This document shows, in pieces, positions 12,532-24,275 of a stretch of 64,000 bases of DNA. The translations under genes were made by a program, and so were the position numbers. This DNA comes from Clavelina lepadiformis (Eukaryota; Chordata; Ascidiacea; Aplousobranchia; Clavelinidae). Under the pieces are notes generated by a model. The model saw only the letters and a program-made list of their open reading frames with translations. It ran no database searches and was not told where the DNA came from. The stretch spans positions 3,162,001-3,226,000 of the forward strand of contig NC_135242.1 of assembly GCF_947623445.1 (NCBI RefSeq). Direction: 5' to 3'. The stretch's first letter is position 1. The number at the start of each line of letters is the position of its first letter.

Positions 12532-14796
12532 TTAGGTTACGTGCTTCATGACAATGTCAGTTAAATTCTTTATTTGCTCAGTAATTATTGTTTCCGGAAC
12601 CATAGCTAGATGGACACAGACTAATTGGTAGACAAAAAAAGATGTAGACAAAATACTGTTTGATGAAGACAAATTTCTATAAAACTTTCCACAAAAAATG
12701 CTCGAGGAACGACAGAGAGTTAAGTCATCGGTTGGGGAAACTTGTATTTCTACTTCTGGTTTCTGTTTGGTGGCAAGCCACACTTGATTTGTAAACTGAA
12801 AATCCCCGTCCTGAGCACTGCTTTGAAATTTTCCATTCAACATTTCGTCATAAAACTTATAAACATTGCACCAGAACTTGCGTTTCAAACACTGATAAAC
12901 AGAAGCAACAAAGTCAGAGGAGCTGGAAGAGATGAAAGAAGGAGCATAGATCTCGTCCTGAATGGGAGTTTGATTAAGAGAAGGCTCACACTCACGTGAC
13001 CTTCTTGTGAATGCAAAGTAAACCAATCCAGGAAATCTACTCAAAAATGAGGTGATACTTACATTCTGTTGAGATTTTACAGAGAGGTATTCTATGTAGC
13101 CAGCAAATTTGCTTTGTGCATAACGTTGAATTTTTTGAATGTTAGAGCAACTATCTTGGAACAAATGATCAACAAAGGAAGGAAAAAGATGTCTATATAG
13201 AACATAGAGACGATGTTGGGTTTCATTAACACATCTTTCGATCAGAGCTATTTGTTCTCTATTCGGTTTTCGGTGATTCAAAGATTTTAAATTCTTCTGG
13301 CCAGTTGCATGCCATGACTGTGTGATTTTTCTTGTTAAATTTACCCACGAAGCTTTAAACTTTTTCATTTTAGCGTGTAAAAGCTTGTTACATCTTTCAA
13401 GATTTTCAACGGTGTGTTGTCCAGATATTTCCAGCACACCACTTTCAAATTTAAGCTGATTGAGCAAGAAAATCATGGCACATATTACATCTGAAATATC
13501 GGCATGTTTTTCACGGCTCACAAACACCATCTTAACCTGAGATGTGACAGGGATGCAATATAATATGTGAGGAATAAAATTCTTGGTATGACTCTTGGAT
13601 GTTGTTAAGTAGATTGGTACCTCATAGCACTCCTCGACAGCAGGAAGATCAACACTTTCATCCTCGGAAGAAAGGGGATCAGAAAATGCATTCGACGTGG
13701 ACAAATCTTCCTCTGAAGAGAAGTGGTCATGAACAAGATCAAACCCTTCTTGCATAATGCCAAAATCAACAGTGGTTTCTTTGATTCGATTCCTGGATTG
13801 AGCTGCAGTTTTTGGACTGACGTCAGCTTCATACAACGTCACTGAGGGATTTTCTACTTGTGAATCACTTGGTTGTGAAACTAAGCCAGTCTGAGCAATA
13901 ACTGTATCCACATCAGTTTTCAGGAAGATATCATCATCCCCGCTAAACATATCACCTCCACTGAAGACATCTTCAGGAGCACTTGGAAACGAAGTCCTGG
14001 ATGTTTCAGATTGGGAATAATCTTCACTGCCAACATCACTACTTCTGGTCTCATCGGTAAGTGAGTCACTTCCCCGGTGTTTTACCTTCTGCAACTTTGA
14101 GGACATCATGGACATAATATGCAGCATATTACCAGTTGACAAAGAAAAATGTGCAGTGCCTGTAGTGTGGTAAGCCACCAACCTTGAGCCAGCAAATATA
14201 AAAGCATGTTGGACATTCCTGTGCGAAATTGCAGCACGCACAGAATTTGTGCACTTTTTTAAAACTACCTCAGCCACGTCTGACACATCCGAAGTGATTT
14301 TCAGTTTTTCTATTGCTTCAAATAAAAATGCGTTTTCTGATGCACATAGTTTCATATAAGCTTCGAGCAAACAAGTGATGCTGTTCCTTGACTTTGCCTT
14401 GTGTAGGCGGGAATTATCTGTCAATTGAAAGCGACTGCATAGTCCAAACATGAAATCAAATGAATGCTGCAGGAAGCACAATTGCCGGTATATTTTCTCA
14501 TTGCACAAAGTTTCAGCTTCCTCCAAGCCAATAAATAAGAACCTCTGATGCTCCAAGAAGACAATCGATACTTTTTTCGAATCACACTCGATGTTCATAC
14601 AGCTCTCGTTCAGCTTCGATTTCAAGGTGAAATACGAAAGGATGATCGGAGCAAAATACATCTGGACGTACACATCAAAAGTAGAACTATCACTTGTGCA
14701 GCTGTCCATTGTGTGCAGCAAAGTTTCTTTAAATTCATCGTCATGCCAAAGATAAATTATTTCTGATGTCTCTTCAACAACAACAATCGCCTTCAT
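12532..14796 (-). CDS. HPS1: HPS1 homologue, BLOC-3 subunit, intronless
   Basis: A 754-aa protein from a single uninterrupted frame, similar in length to human HPS1 (700 aa). The N-terminus MKAIVVVEETSEIIYLWHD aligns with the start of human HPS1. The C-terminal part carries YIEYLSVKSQQNVSI followed by FPGLVYF, a later QDGDFQF, and a final helix with VYQLVCVHLAMVPE, all in the order of the human protein. The acidic, serine-rich middle (about 240-390) corresponds to the poorly conserved linker. HPS1 pairs with HPS4 as BLOC-3, the exchange factor for Rab32/38 in lysosome-related organelle biogenesis. Nearly every other gene here is split by several introns, so the lack of introns is notable. The frame is intact and the N-terminus complete, so it reads as a functional gene. 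The start is supported by the alignment with human residue 1. Confidence 0.9.
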   Translation of the reverse strand: MKAIVVVEETSEIIYLWHDDEFKETLLHTMDSCTSDSSTFDVYVQMYFAPIILSYFTLKSKLNESCMNIECDSKKVSIVFLEHQRFLFIGLEEAETLCNEKIYRQLCFLQHSFDFMFGLCSRFQLTDNSRLHKAKSRNSITCLLEAYMKLCASENAFLFEAIEKLKITSDVSDVAEVVLKKCTNSVRAAISHRNVQHAFIFAGSRLVAYHTTGTAHFSLSTGNMLHIMSMMSSKLQKVKHRGSDSLTDETRSSDVGSEDYSQSETSRTSFPSAPEDVFSGGDMFSGDDDIFLKTDVDTVIAQTGLVSQPSDSQVENPSVTLYEADVSPKTAAQSRNRIKETTVDFGIMQEGFDLVHDHFSSEEDLSTSNAFSDPLSSEDESVDLPAVEECYEVPIYLTTSKSHTKNFIPHILYCIPVTSQVKMVFVSREKHADISDVICAMIFLLNQLKFESGVLEISGQHTVENLERCNKLLHAKMKKFKASWVNLTRKITQSWHATGQKNLKSLNHRKPNREQIALIERCVNETQHRLYVLYRHLFPSFVDHLFQDSCSNIQKIQRYAQSKFAGYIEYLSVKSQQNVSITSFLSRFPGLVYFAFTRRSRECEPSLNQTPIQDEIYAPSFISSSSSDFVASVYQCLKRKFWCNVYKFYDEMLNGKFQSSAQDGDFQFTNQVWLATKQKPEVEIQVSPTDDLTLCRSSSIFCGKFYRNLSSSNSILSTSFFVYQLVCVHLAMVPETIITEQIKNLTDIVMKHVT

Positions 14797-15696
14797 TGTT
14801 GGATACCAGATTATTTCATCCCGTTGACCTAAGACTTAAAACCAATTCAACGTATACATCTTAAGAATATGACAAGTCAGCAAATCAGTCAAAGTCATAA
14901 AATCACCTTACATACAAATTCTGGCAAAAGTTGAGTTTGAGCAATATACTGATATACAAATCCTTCAATTTTCTAATTTCAAATGTTTAGATTTATATTG
15001 GAATGGGCTGTTCAGTGGTTCAGGGTGTAAGTATGATAAACCTCTATTTAGACTTACTAAAACATCATATTGTTTTGACTTTCACTGTTTCAGAGCTCTT
15101 AATACAGTATGTTTACATACGGGTATTTAACACTGCCCTCATTAACTTAAAAATGTAACATATTTCACTAAGCATCGCCAAAATAATGATTGGTGGAATG
15201 TTATCATATTGAATTTGTAATATGAAAGTCTTTGCACAATGATTCTTTGTCGCCTGAGCCCTGGTTTCAAACTTGTTTTTCTTGCATTTTCCAATAGAAG
15301 TATTTTTTGATTTACGTGCTCGGTTTTAATTTTTTTTATTATTTTATGCTTTTCCTAGTCAGCCTTAACGTAAACGATTCCTGGTTCAATGGTTGAGTTA
15401 ACCTTCTGTTATTTTGGCACAACAGTATTTAATATCTTGTACGTTTTAAATCCTCATGGTTAGGGTTTTGCCAGTTTTTCCTGCTTCTTGATTGTTTGTA
15501 AGCGTATTAAGTTTATTTTAGCATGCTTTAACAAAGCTAGAACCGTACTTTCGCTCCCCACAATCAATGGCGAAAAATAAACAGTATATATATTACAAAA
15601 TGTAAAGAAAAAAAAGAGAATAAAATTTCACATATAACATACTGACATACATCAGTTTCAGACATAAATGATGAAGCTGAAGGATGGCAGGCTAAC
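14797..15696. other. Intergenic region upstream of HPS1
   Basis: About 0.9 kb, AT-rich. No exon, repeat or recognisable promoter motif could be supported. Confidence 0.45.
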
Positions 15697-15830
15697 CTTG
15701 GATTGACTGGCTTTATTTTCAAAACGGCTTTATCATTCTTTAATTCAATGACAGCAACTCTATTTGCATTATCAGTCAAAACGTAATGTTCTTTGTTCCA
15801 GTCCTTTTGCATGCAGATGCACAAGCGCAT
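15697..15830 (-). CDS. Possible short first exon, unrecognised protein
   Basis: An open frame starts at an ATG (first base 15830) and gives 44 codons of well-mixed sequence (MRLCICMQKDWNKEHYVLTD onward). It reaches a possible donor CCAAG|GTTAGC at 15697. Composition is protein-like (alternating hydrophobic and charged residues around VAVIELKNDKAVLKIKP), unlike the low-complexity surroundings. I do not recognise the family. Its end phase fits in-frame splicing to the EF1-beta-like exon at 11528-11291. It could equally be chance or a separate small gene. Confidence 0.3.
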
Positions 15831-17496
15831 AGGCTAGCAAGGACCGAGTTGTGAATTCACAATAATGATTATGCACTTGTTAGGCGTTCCAGAGCCCTTT
15901 CAGGGTATTAGTTACCTTCAATGACCTTTTAATCTGCCAGTGTTGCAATGTCAGAAATACAAACGGGCAACCCATAGCCCTGGCTTTAGGCGCTGACCCA
16001 TAGTCTACAGTACGTAACGTTAAGAATAACAACCGATTTAGGCTAATTCACAAACATGCAGCCTCGACCAATTCGCTGAATGCTTCCGTGGTACCGCGAT
16101 TACACGTTTAAGTTTAAATACTGCATTCATTTGCCCATTTTGGGCTAGGCTTGACTATCCTACTTTCGCAAACTAACTGAAATGACTTCAATATAGTGCA
16201 CAGGAACAGTATTATATAGGCCAAATGTTACGAAAGTTACGGCTGAAATCGCTTTGAACTGGACTGCTCAACCATGACCAATTAAACAACATGATGTCGC
16301 GTTTCATCAGCACTGAGTTGATATTTACAAAATTACGGTTACTGTTTGTGGATCGTCAACATGAAAACTTCAAAACAATAAGTTTATTAATAAACTTTCT
16401 TCTGCCAGGCTATTGCATCAGCCTATTGCGAGGTTCCTTTTGGAGTGACGTAATATTTTTGTGCTACTTAATAGAGCATAACGACAGCTACCACGTGTCA
16501 TGTCACAGCGCCGATATGCGTTTGACAAATTTGGGGTTTGAATTAATCACGTTCCCCCAAAAGATAATTACAGACCTACACTAGTCACATTAACGTCTTT
16601 TTTCCAGCTAATATCTAGAGGTAACCGATTTTTATGGGCTCGTTGATATGTGAAACATGTTCAAATGCCCATTGATTTACTTGTTATCATACTGATTGTA
16701 TCTGCATGATGATTGTATATCAAATTATAAAACTCCCGTTTGAGGAGAGAGCTTAGTTTCCAATTAAGAAACCGTTTCGCCTGCAAACGTGGATAAACTC
16801 AATTCAGTTTGTTAACTCCTTCTGAGAATAAATGCATGCTTCTTATTTTCCGTTGATCCATTGTGGTCGTCATCTTGTCATAGTTGACTTCTTCAGGCAG
16901 AAATCACAGCACAGGTCGGTGCTATTTACATTTATCCGAAACACACAACCAAATAGCAGCATATTAGCACTAACAAAACGATATCACCGTACGAAATGTT
17001 TGAAAGAGAACCAAATGCGAATTGAGCAAACAGTCAAACCAAAACAAAATCAACAGCACTGACTCGACAAGTGATTGCAGCATGCCATAAAGGCGTTCAC
17101 ACTTACTGTTATTTCTTCTCGAAATGTTTTATCACACCGCATCCGCGAAATATTGAAACCGATCATAAAGAAGTTGCAGATGAATAAGCCAGAAATTATA
17201 ATTTAAAACATTGAGACAAAACAAAATATCACAAATCTGTGAAACTTTTTTTAGAGGAAATCTTCATCTTGTGAAATGCAAGGCGTTCTGGCAGGCTGGA
17301 TTTTCAAAAAAAAATAAACGCCAACGATTTTGTTAACAGTGAACTGAGCGTTAATATTTGGAAACATTTTTCAAAGAAAAACTGGCAAATACATTCTCCT
17401 GTAAACATGCGATAAAATACAGGTTATACAAATAGAGCACCCTTTTCTTACCAAAAGCATCTTCCAGTCTTCTTTCCATTGATTTGTATTAAGACG
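15831..17496. other. Intergenic region
   Basis: About 1.7 kb between the possible exon at 15697-15830 and the 3' end of the RPRD2-type gene. A 97-codon plus-strand frame (16291-16584) has no recognisable motif, no bounding splice signals and is not called. Confidence 0.45.
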
Positions 17497-20400
17497 TTAG
17501 TAGTGCATCCTTGGCATGGGACGGGATCCTCTCAATGGCGCAATTTGTCGGGGTGGACGATGCAACCTGGGCCTCATATAGGGGGAACGAGGAGGAGGGC
17601 CGGTGCGCCAGCCTCGGCCTCCAGGAGGACCCAACTCTTCTCTTATCGTTACATCTCGTAAGATTTCTGCATCACGGATTCTCTCCTCAGCCAAAAGATT
17701 AAGCTCATACTGCAGTAGTTCATTCTCTGCTCGTGCAAGATCAGCAACCGGGGGTCTAAAACGATTTGGGGGGGGCGGTATCCGCGGCGGTGGCTGCAAA
17801 GGTGAAAACGATGTACCTCTGCCTCGGGGAAAGCGTGGGGGTGGGTGGTAAGGTACATTTGGAGGATTTTCAAAATTTTGTGGTTTGAAGGTTTCTTTGC
17901 AAACAGATGCAGCAGCATCAGATACAACGGGGTTCCCCAGGCTGTCATAAGTTTTGCGTTGCCAGGTGTCTTGTGAATTTCGACATTCCCCCAACGAAGG
18001 CACACTTTTCACTGTAGGGCTTACGTTGGATGTTGGATTGGGAAAAATGTCTGCCATCTCCAGTTTGCCATCTTCGGAGTTTGAGCGCATATTTTTCCTG
18101 AGCATAGCCATTGGCTCGTAAACATTAGACTTCTTTTCTTCCTTGGATTCACTAGAAGTTGCTGGCTTTGGAGCGTTAGTCTCACTGGACAGAGTGATAA
18201 GATTGCTATTTCTTCGATTGGCAATGTTAACAGACGATTCCCCTTGAAAACTGGACTTTGGTGAAGAAGTGGAGCTTACTTTATCATCCTGGTTACCTCT
18301 GTCAAACAGGTATCATCACGTGACACACACACAGCACTAATTAGAACCCAATAAACAGCATGAAATCACAATGTAACAAACTTTACCTGTAATCTTTATC
18401 GCCATCCCATTTCAATTTCTTAGGGGTCGAATTCTCAGCAAGAGCATTCGATTCTCGTTTCTGGGAGGTAGAATTCCACGTCTGCTCGGACCTGGAAGGA
18501 GTTGGTTGCGGCCACGTTGGCAATGATGGGACACCAGCAGAAGGCCACGAAAACACGGGAGGAGGCGGTGGTAAAGCAACCGACGTAAACGAAGCGGGAG
18601 GTAAAGGCGGAAGTCCTGGTTGTGGCCAACTTTGTGGTAAGGGTGCTTGCCTCGGCCAAGCTGGCATCCACGTCGGACTAATATCATTCGTACTTTGTGT
18701 TGTTGGCGGCCAACTGTGATAATGGCCATCAGCTGATGAAGGTGTAGGATTTGAAGGTAGCACTGCGACACTTGCTGCTTCAGAGCTATTTAGTTCAGTT
18801 TTCGTTGCCTGGCCCATGAATCTGGTTAAAAACGTCAAAGCATCACCACTAAAACGTGGAGGGGAAATAATACCCGAATGGGAATTGATGTTGTACTGGG
18901 TTGTTGACGTGTATGGGTTTTCATCAAGTGTCGGGGTGGATGACCCATCTAGAGGGGGACCTGACACTCGGGTCAACCCACCTATTACAGGGATAGATTG
19001 ATTTGTAGCGCTGCTGCTTGCTTGATTCACAGTGGTGGGTGGCTGTGAGTTATTATGTGAAGATGTTGTGATATTTGTTCCAGCGGATGCTGACTGGTAT
19101 TTTGACGAAGGTGGTTTAGTGTCGTTAACGATGCTTAACTTTATGTCACTCGGCTTTATCTCGTCAAGATTTCCCAAGCCGGGGAGAAAAGTTGCACCTA
19201 AATTCTTCTCACTGGCGGACGCAGTTGCCCGTTTAATTAGTTTACTGGTGTCTGAGTCACTGTCACTTTCAACACTGGCGGCACTTTGAACTTTATCGGC
19301 GCCTGCAACAACAGCATCATTAAAAATGTCGGCAAGTCTCGACTCCAAGCTTTGCTGTCGAGGAGGACTCGATATATTCAACTCCGGAGATCCTGTGGGC
19401 GATGGAGGGGACGCAGTGCCGGGAGTATTTGGTTCAGATCTGTTAGATGAAAAACTGTAATTAATTCACCAAAAACATGTTCAACCAGTACTGGGTGTAC
19501 CTCTTAAAACTTTCACACAGCACCTACGGTTTGAGAAGGGCATCGAGAACAAATGTACAACGGAAAAGATGAAAAGTATTTATGCATGATAGGAATCAAA
19601 CGATTTAAATTACGACGTTTTACCCCTTGTTGACATCAGGCACTGATTGTGCTATTGGCCTAGTAATGGTCAGCGACGTTCTGCTAACATCCGTCTGCAA
19701 TCACAAGAAATATGTTGCTGAGAAATATGTAACAACTGTAATTTCATGGAACTGCAAAGTATATAAACATTACGGAAAATTTCTAATATGGTAAGTAAAG
19801 CAGACATGAAAGTAGTGAATGCAAAGGTCAAAGTTTGTCATCAACCATTTTGCTGTTATGTCAAGCACAGATATGAGGTAGTCACAAGGTGAACTTTCTA
19901 CCTGGTATTTTTGCTCAAAATACATTATAGTAAAAATGTTTTATTTGGCATTGACAATATCTAAGAGGAAGTAGTAACTGGTTGTATTTACTGCCAAATA
20001 GCATGCAACGAGGAAAAAGTAGCTCACATGGCATTTACAGTTTCACTTCCCTAGTAAAACACAGTCAGCTAAATACATCATATTTTGCTTTTTACAGGAA
20101 TACTGTACATCTTTACTAGTAATATTCCTGGCTTTTGAACTCATGTAACAAGACATTTTATACTACTAGGACAACCTAGGGAAATGGGTATGCCAGGGTA
20201 TACCCATTAGGCAACAAAAAAGTGTCTGATAGTGAAATTTGGCTAAATTTTCAATAACAGCAAAAAGTAAACTAAAAAAAAGGCTAACAAGTGTTTAAGT
20301 TTTTCTTTTCTTAATAACTGTGATTTTACATCTGTATCGCACTATTACCATCATTGAATCTGCTGTGTTATCCGATGCGCCACGCAATCCGGGTCGATTC

Positions 20401-22393
20401 ACTAATCCAGTAACGGTAGACTTCGATGGACTTGCAGGCTCATTTGAATTTTTGATGGTTTCAAGCTCGAGAGCTAATAACTTTATCTAAGCAACATAAA
20501 ACGATTAATGAAATATCAACACAAATTTAACATGCCACTGAATTAAAACATTTCAATGCAGGGTACAATACTTGTGCAACCATACCACATCTTCTGCTGC
20601 ACTGGTCACAGTCGTTGATGCATTCTCACTTGGAGGCACTTTCTGAGAACCTAATATTCTTGTATCCATGGCAACAATCTTAGAAGGCTTACTATAGGAA
20701 ATATGGCAATATGAGAAAAAAGTCTGTTACATCGTTATATCATCACAACTTTGACGCTTCTTCAAAATCCATAAATTGAGAATTGAACAAGTCAAGTCTT
20801 GTCAAACAAAATACCAGGTCACCATTATATGTGCGTCTCTTACTTTCCAAGCTCTTTGTCATCGTCAGACATCTCCATGTCTTCTCCGCGGCTGTCATGT
20901 TGAACATCAGCAGAAGACGTGGGTAAACTCGCAACCACTTTGTCCAAACCACGCTTCATTTTGTTAACTCGGCCTTCAAAGTTCTTGTAAGCCTGTTGCA
21001 AATTTTTAAATGACATAGATAGCAAAATAAAAGATAAGCTTGTATCTCTAAATTAATTCCATAATACGACTTACGTTGACAACAATTTTCGCTTCATGAT
21101 ACTGAGCGTGATAATACACAGTTCCTTGCTCAAGCAGCTCGAGCAAACTCTTTCGTCTCTCAATATACATTTCAAAGCGTTCAAGAAAATTTTCCAGTTG
21201 TGTTGCAGATTCTTCAAACTCTTTCGAAAACTTTTCGCCACCACTCTTGTCTATAAATTAAGCATTAGTGAAACAAACATTTGGTTGAGTTTAAAGTATT
21301 AGGACAAGCACAAAAATATAACACTTAACCACTACAGAATTACGATATCTAAAAAAATCAACCTTTCAATTTCCTGATAGCATCAGAGCTAGAAACATCA
21401 ACCCTTAAAGATTTAAGACGATTTTGATCAGATTCAATTTCGTCTTCCAAAGCCTTGAACTTTTTTACTTCATCAATTAAATGTGATGTCTATTTTGAAA
21501 TTTTCATATACTTGTCAATTTTGTAAATGCAATTTACCACTATAGCATGATATTTTACCTTACAGTCGCAAACATTGCTCATAGTACAATAATTTAAAAG
21601 TTAGAAAGCTTGCTTTCACCTTATATTCAATGAGTAATTTATTTCGAAGTTTCTCCGGTGCCCTGTTGGTGATTAACGCAGCGAGCAACTGATCTGTAAA
21701 CTCCACATCGAAGATACCCCTTTTTGCCCATATTTTTACAACTCTTTGCACATTTGATTTAATTGCAGCATCCCTGTAGGACCAAAACCAATATATGCAT
21801 ATGTCTGAATTGCAAAAATTAGCTATACAGTAGTAGCGACTTTTAAAATGTCTGAAGGTTGACACACAATCACGATTTTGTATAAAAACATGAAAACAAT
21901 TGATTGCATTAAATTAATGAAGTAAAAATATGTTTTTAAGAACAAAGCCAAAACTTCACCTCAGCACAGTCACGGCCTCTGGAAGGACGTCAGAAAAACT
22001 GTCCTTAAACACAGGAGCCTTCTTTCTGTTGCAGTTTTGGATCACATCATTGGCAAGATAGAGCAAGGTCAACTTGTGAGATGTTTTTGCTGCATACATA
22101 AAACAGAATTCATATTACACAAAAAGTTTCAGATGACATCTTATCTTACACAATAAGTCACAGTATATAAGCTATATGAAACTAAGCATAACATATAAAG
22201 ATATCAGATCAAAACATTACAGCCAAATTATGTTATTACATTTCTTCAAAACGTCGAGCCAGGTGTCAACAATCAATTTATGATGAGATTTGTGATGAAT
22301 AATCCACAGTGAGAGCATGGGAATACTATCCTGAGTATTTGATACATTCTTCAGCTTCTTTACGAGTGCATCCACGTTGAAGGACTTTGCCAT
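17497..22393 (-). CDS. RPRD2: RPRD2-type regulator of pre-mRNA transcription (CID domain, 11 exons, 1024 aa)
   Basis: Binds the C-terminal domain of RNA polymerase II through an N-terminal CID fold. Exons: 22393-22240, 22089-21960, 21773-21620, 21489-21363, 21250-21075, 20992-20844, 20691-20586, 20486-20349, 19694-19624, 19454-18387, 18298-17497, totalling 3075 nt in one open frame. Exons 1-3 give the CID ([44 protein letters not shown]). Exons 4-6 give the coiled coil, with [15 protein letters not shown] and [19 protein letters not shown] closely matching human RPRD2, then DMEMSDDD as in RPRD2. The last two exons code for a Ser/Pro-rich tail with poly-Pro and RG/PR-rich stretches, ending at a TAA. 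The tail resembles the proline/arginine-rich end of vertebrate RPRD2 in composition only. The start is fixed by the conserved first CID helix. RPRD1-type proteins are much shorter, so RPRD2 is preferred. Confidence 0.93.
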
Positions 22394-22607
22394 TGCAAGT
22401 GATTCGAACAGAAATCAAAAATCTTTCATTCTTCAAAATACAACTAGTTGTGCAATATTGCACAAAATATAAAAACAACAAACAAAGAGTGAATTAGTCT
22501 ACTATGCACATGTTATAATTGAAATAAATGTTATGTTAAACAAATTTCGGGTGTAGTATATAAGTGCACAACCAGATGACGTTACAATTTGAGTAGCTGG
22601 GCTCTAG

Positions 22608-22653
22608 CCTAGTATACAAAGGGATCCTGTGGTTGTGCGCTTGTGTACAAGAC
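22608..22653. repeat. Copy of a ~47-bp dispersed motif with inverted ends
   Basis: Reads CTAGTATACAAA, then GATCCTGTGGTTGTGCGC, then TTGTGTACAAGAC. It is about 80% identical by eye to the copy at 43813-43859 in the BORCS7 intron. A partial reverse-complement copy lies just beside it at 22552-22577. Function unknown; a very small MITE or a shared regulatory element are both possible. Confidence 0.55.
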
Positions 22654-22798
22654 GTCAAATTTCTTGTTAGTCAGTCAGTGTTAGCCTAGAGCCCGAGCCC
22701 CCTAGGTTACACTTGGATAACCGCACACTCCTTGGAGTTCCCGGGGTGCTCTAAAAATCAAAGCAGTATAGGAAAACGGAGTCTCGATTCATGTAGCA

Positions 22799-22849
22799 CG
22801 GGTCTGGTATACAAATGCACTACCTGGTTGTACAGTGTGTACTAAACCC
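22799..22849. repeat. Diverged copy of the ~47-bp dispersed motif
   Basis: Starts GGGTCTGGTATACAAATG and ends TGTGTACTAAACCC, with CCTGGTTGTAC in the middle. It shares the spacing and ends of the copies at 22608 and 43813 but is more diverged, and its outer bases form an imperfect inverted pair. Confidence 0.4.
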
Positions 22850-24275
22850 GGAAATGTGCCGACGTGAGGCTTCCTACACATTTTAACATTTGTACATACA
22901 TGGCATGGCTAGCGGCTGGCAGCGATACGCAAAACACCAACTGACAGAACCAGGTAAGTCATGATCTGTCATTGCAAATTAATACTTAAACACTTGGCGA
23001 AAAACAAAATCACGTTAATGCGGCAATTAGGCTAGATCGGAACGAAAAACAGGTGTCTTGCAGGCACGGTCAATATTAATTTACGGATTGAAGAAAATTG
23101 AAAAACTTTGTCTGTAATATTTCTTGTGATAACCCCTTCCCAACTTGCACTAGATTTTGTCGTTTATGCGCATTGTATCAATTGCTACAAACTCAAGTAT
23201 TGAAGATGTTCCACATTTCCTGTGTTTCCAAATACACTGAATTCCCTAGTTTCCTGGGTTTCCCCATGGTTTTCCGGGATGATTTTGCACATGATTAATT
23301 TATTTGCATTAAAGAATCCATGGCACCTAAAGAAATGAGGATGCCAAAAGTAACTGAAAGAAACAATTTCAATTTTCTTACATCTCTTAATTTAGTAACT
23401 GTGTAGTACTGTAGAGAGTAAACCAGGTTTGAGTAATTACGGTCTGCCGAAGGATATGATGCGGCCAGCCCAGAGCTCCATATGTTCAGCTAAGCTTATT
23501 TCAATTCGACAGTCTGAATTGTAAAAAGACCATCCATGTTTTTGACGCAGTGATAAATTTTATGTGAACAATTATTTGACGTTAATATAAGTTTGTTAGC
23601 TTATACCCATACAATGGTCGATAGGCAATTTAACCACGTTTATACAGCTGATCTGTGTTAAAATAACATGTGACCAGTTTCCAATATAAGAGTCGCCTGA
23701 CATATGCTATAGGCTAATCTAGCACGGGCAGGTTTTGTGTACACAACAAAGGCCACCATTTACTTGAAAAACTTTTCTATTTAAGTACACGCCCGATTTC
23801 TTTATTCTGTCGCTTAGTTCAAAACCGCTGTCTGCTTGTATTGTTCGACATCGGGCAGCTCAGTAGAGAGCGATGAAATATCCTCAATAGATCCATTTCA
23901 TAGCGTCTTTTACAACATGCTTTGTGGAAAGTCGAATTTAGAATGGTAGATGTAATTCTCTTCTAAATTCGAAATAAATTGAAACTATAGCCTAAATAAA
24001 TTAAAATTTTAGAAAGAAAATGAAATGGTAAAGGTTATATAAGTTAGTAATCTGGATGCATAGCGTAGGCTATACAACAAACTGTTGGCCTATTTGTATA
24101 TTGTTGCGGTTTGTACGCTATGTCATTTTGTGCTTGTAGGCCTACTGACTTTACCACTGATTTTAAAAATAACCTAAATTTAAGAAATGTTGTATTATGC
24201 AAAAGTAGGCTATAGCTACGGTGCAGCAGTATTGGTTAATTTATTTGTTGTAATTTACTGTTTGACTGATCTATC

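Larger units (their letters stand above)
22394..24275. other. Intergenic region between divergent RPRD2 and LRR genes
   Basis: About 1.9 kb separating two divergently transcribed genes, so it should hold both promoters. Copies of a short motif with inverted ends occur at 22552-22577, 22608-22653 and 22799-22849 (see repeat entries). A 66-codon frame at 23098-23298 starts in AT-rich DNA and is not supported. Confidence 0.5.

Noticed and set aside
12532..14796. HPS1 as a dead processed pseudogene
   Set aside because: The frame is intact over 754 codons and conserved motifs are preserved from first to last residue, which a dead copy would not keep.
16291..16584. 97-codon plus-strand frame
   Set aside because: No recognisable motif, no splice or promoter context, AT-rich hydrophobic composition typical of chance frames.
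17603..17851. Plus-strand frames of 60-118 codons over 17.5-19.3 kb
   Set aside because: Shadows of the GC-richer Pro/Ser-rich tail exons of the RPRD2-type gene.
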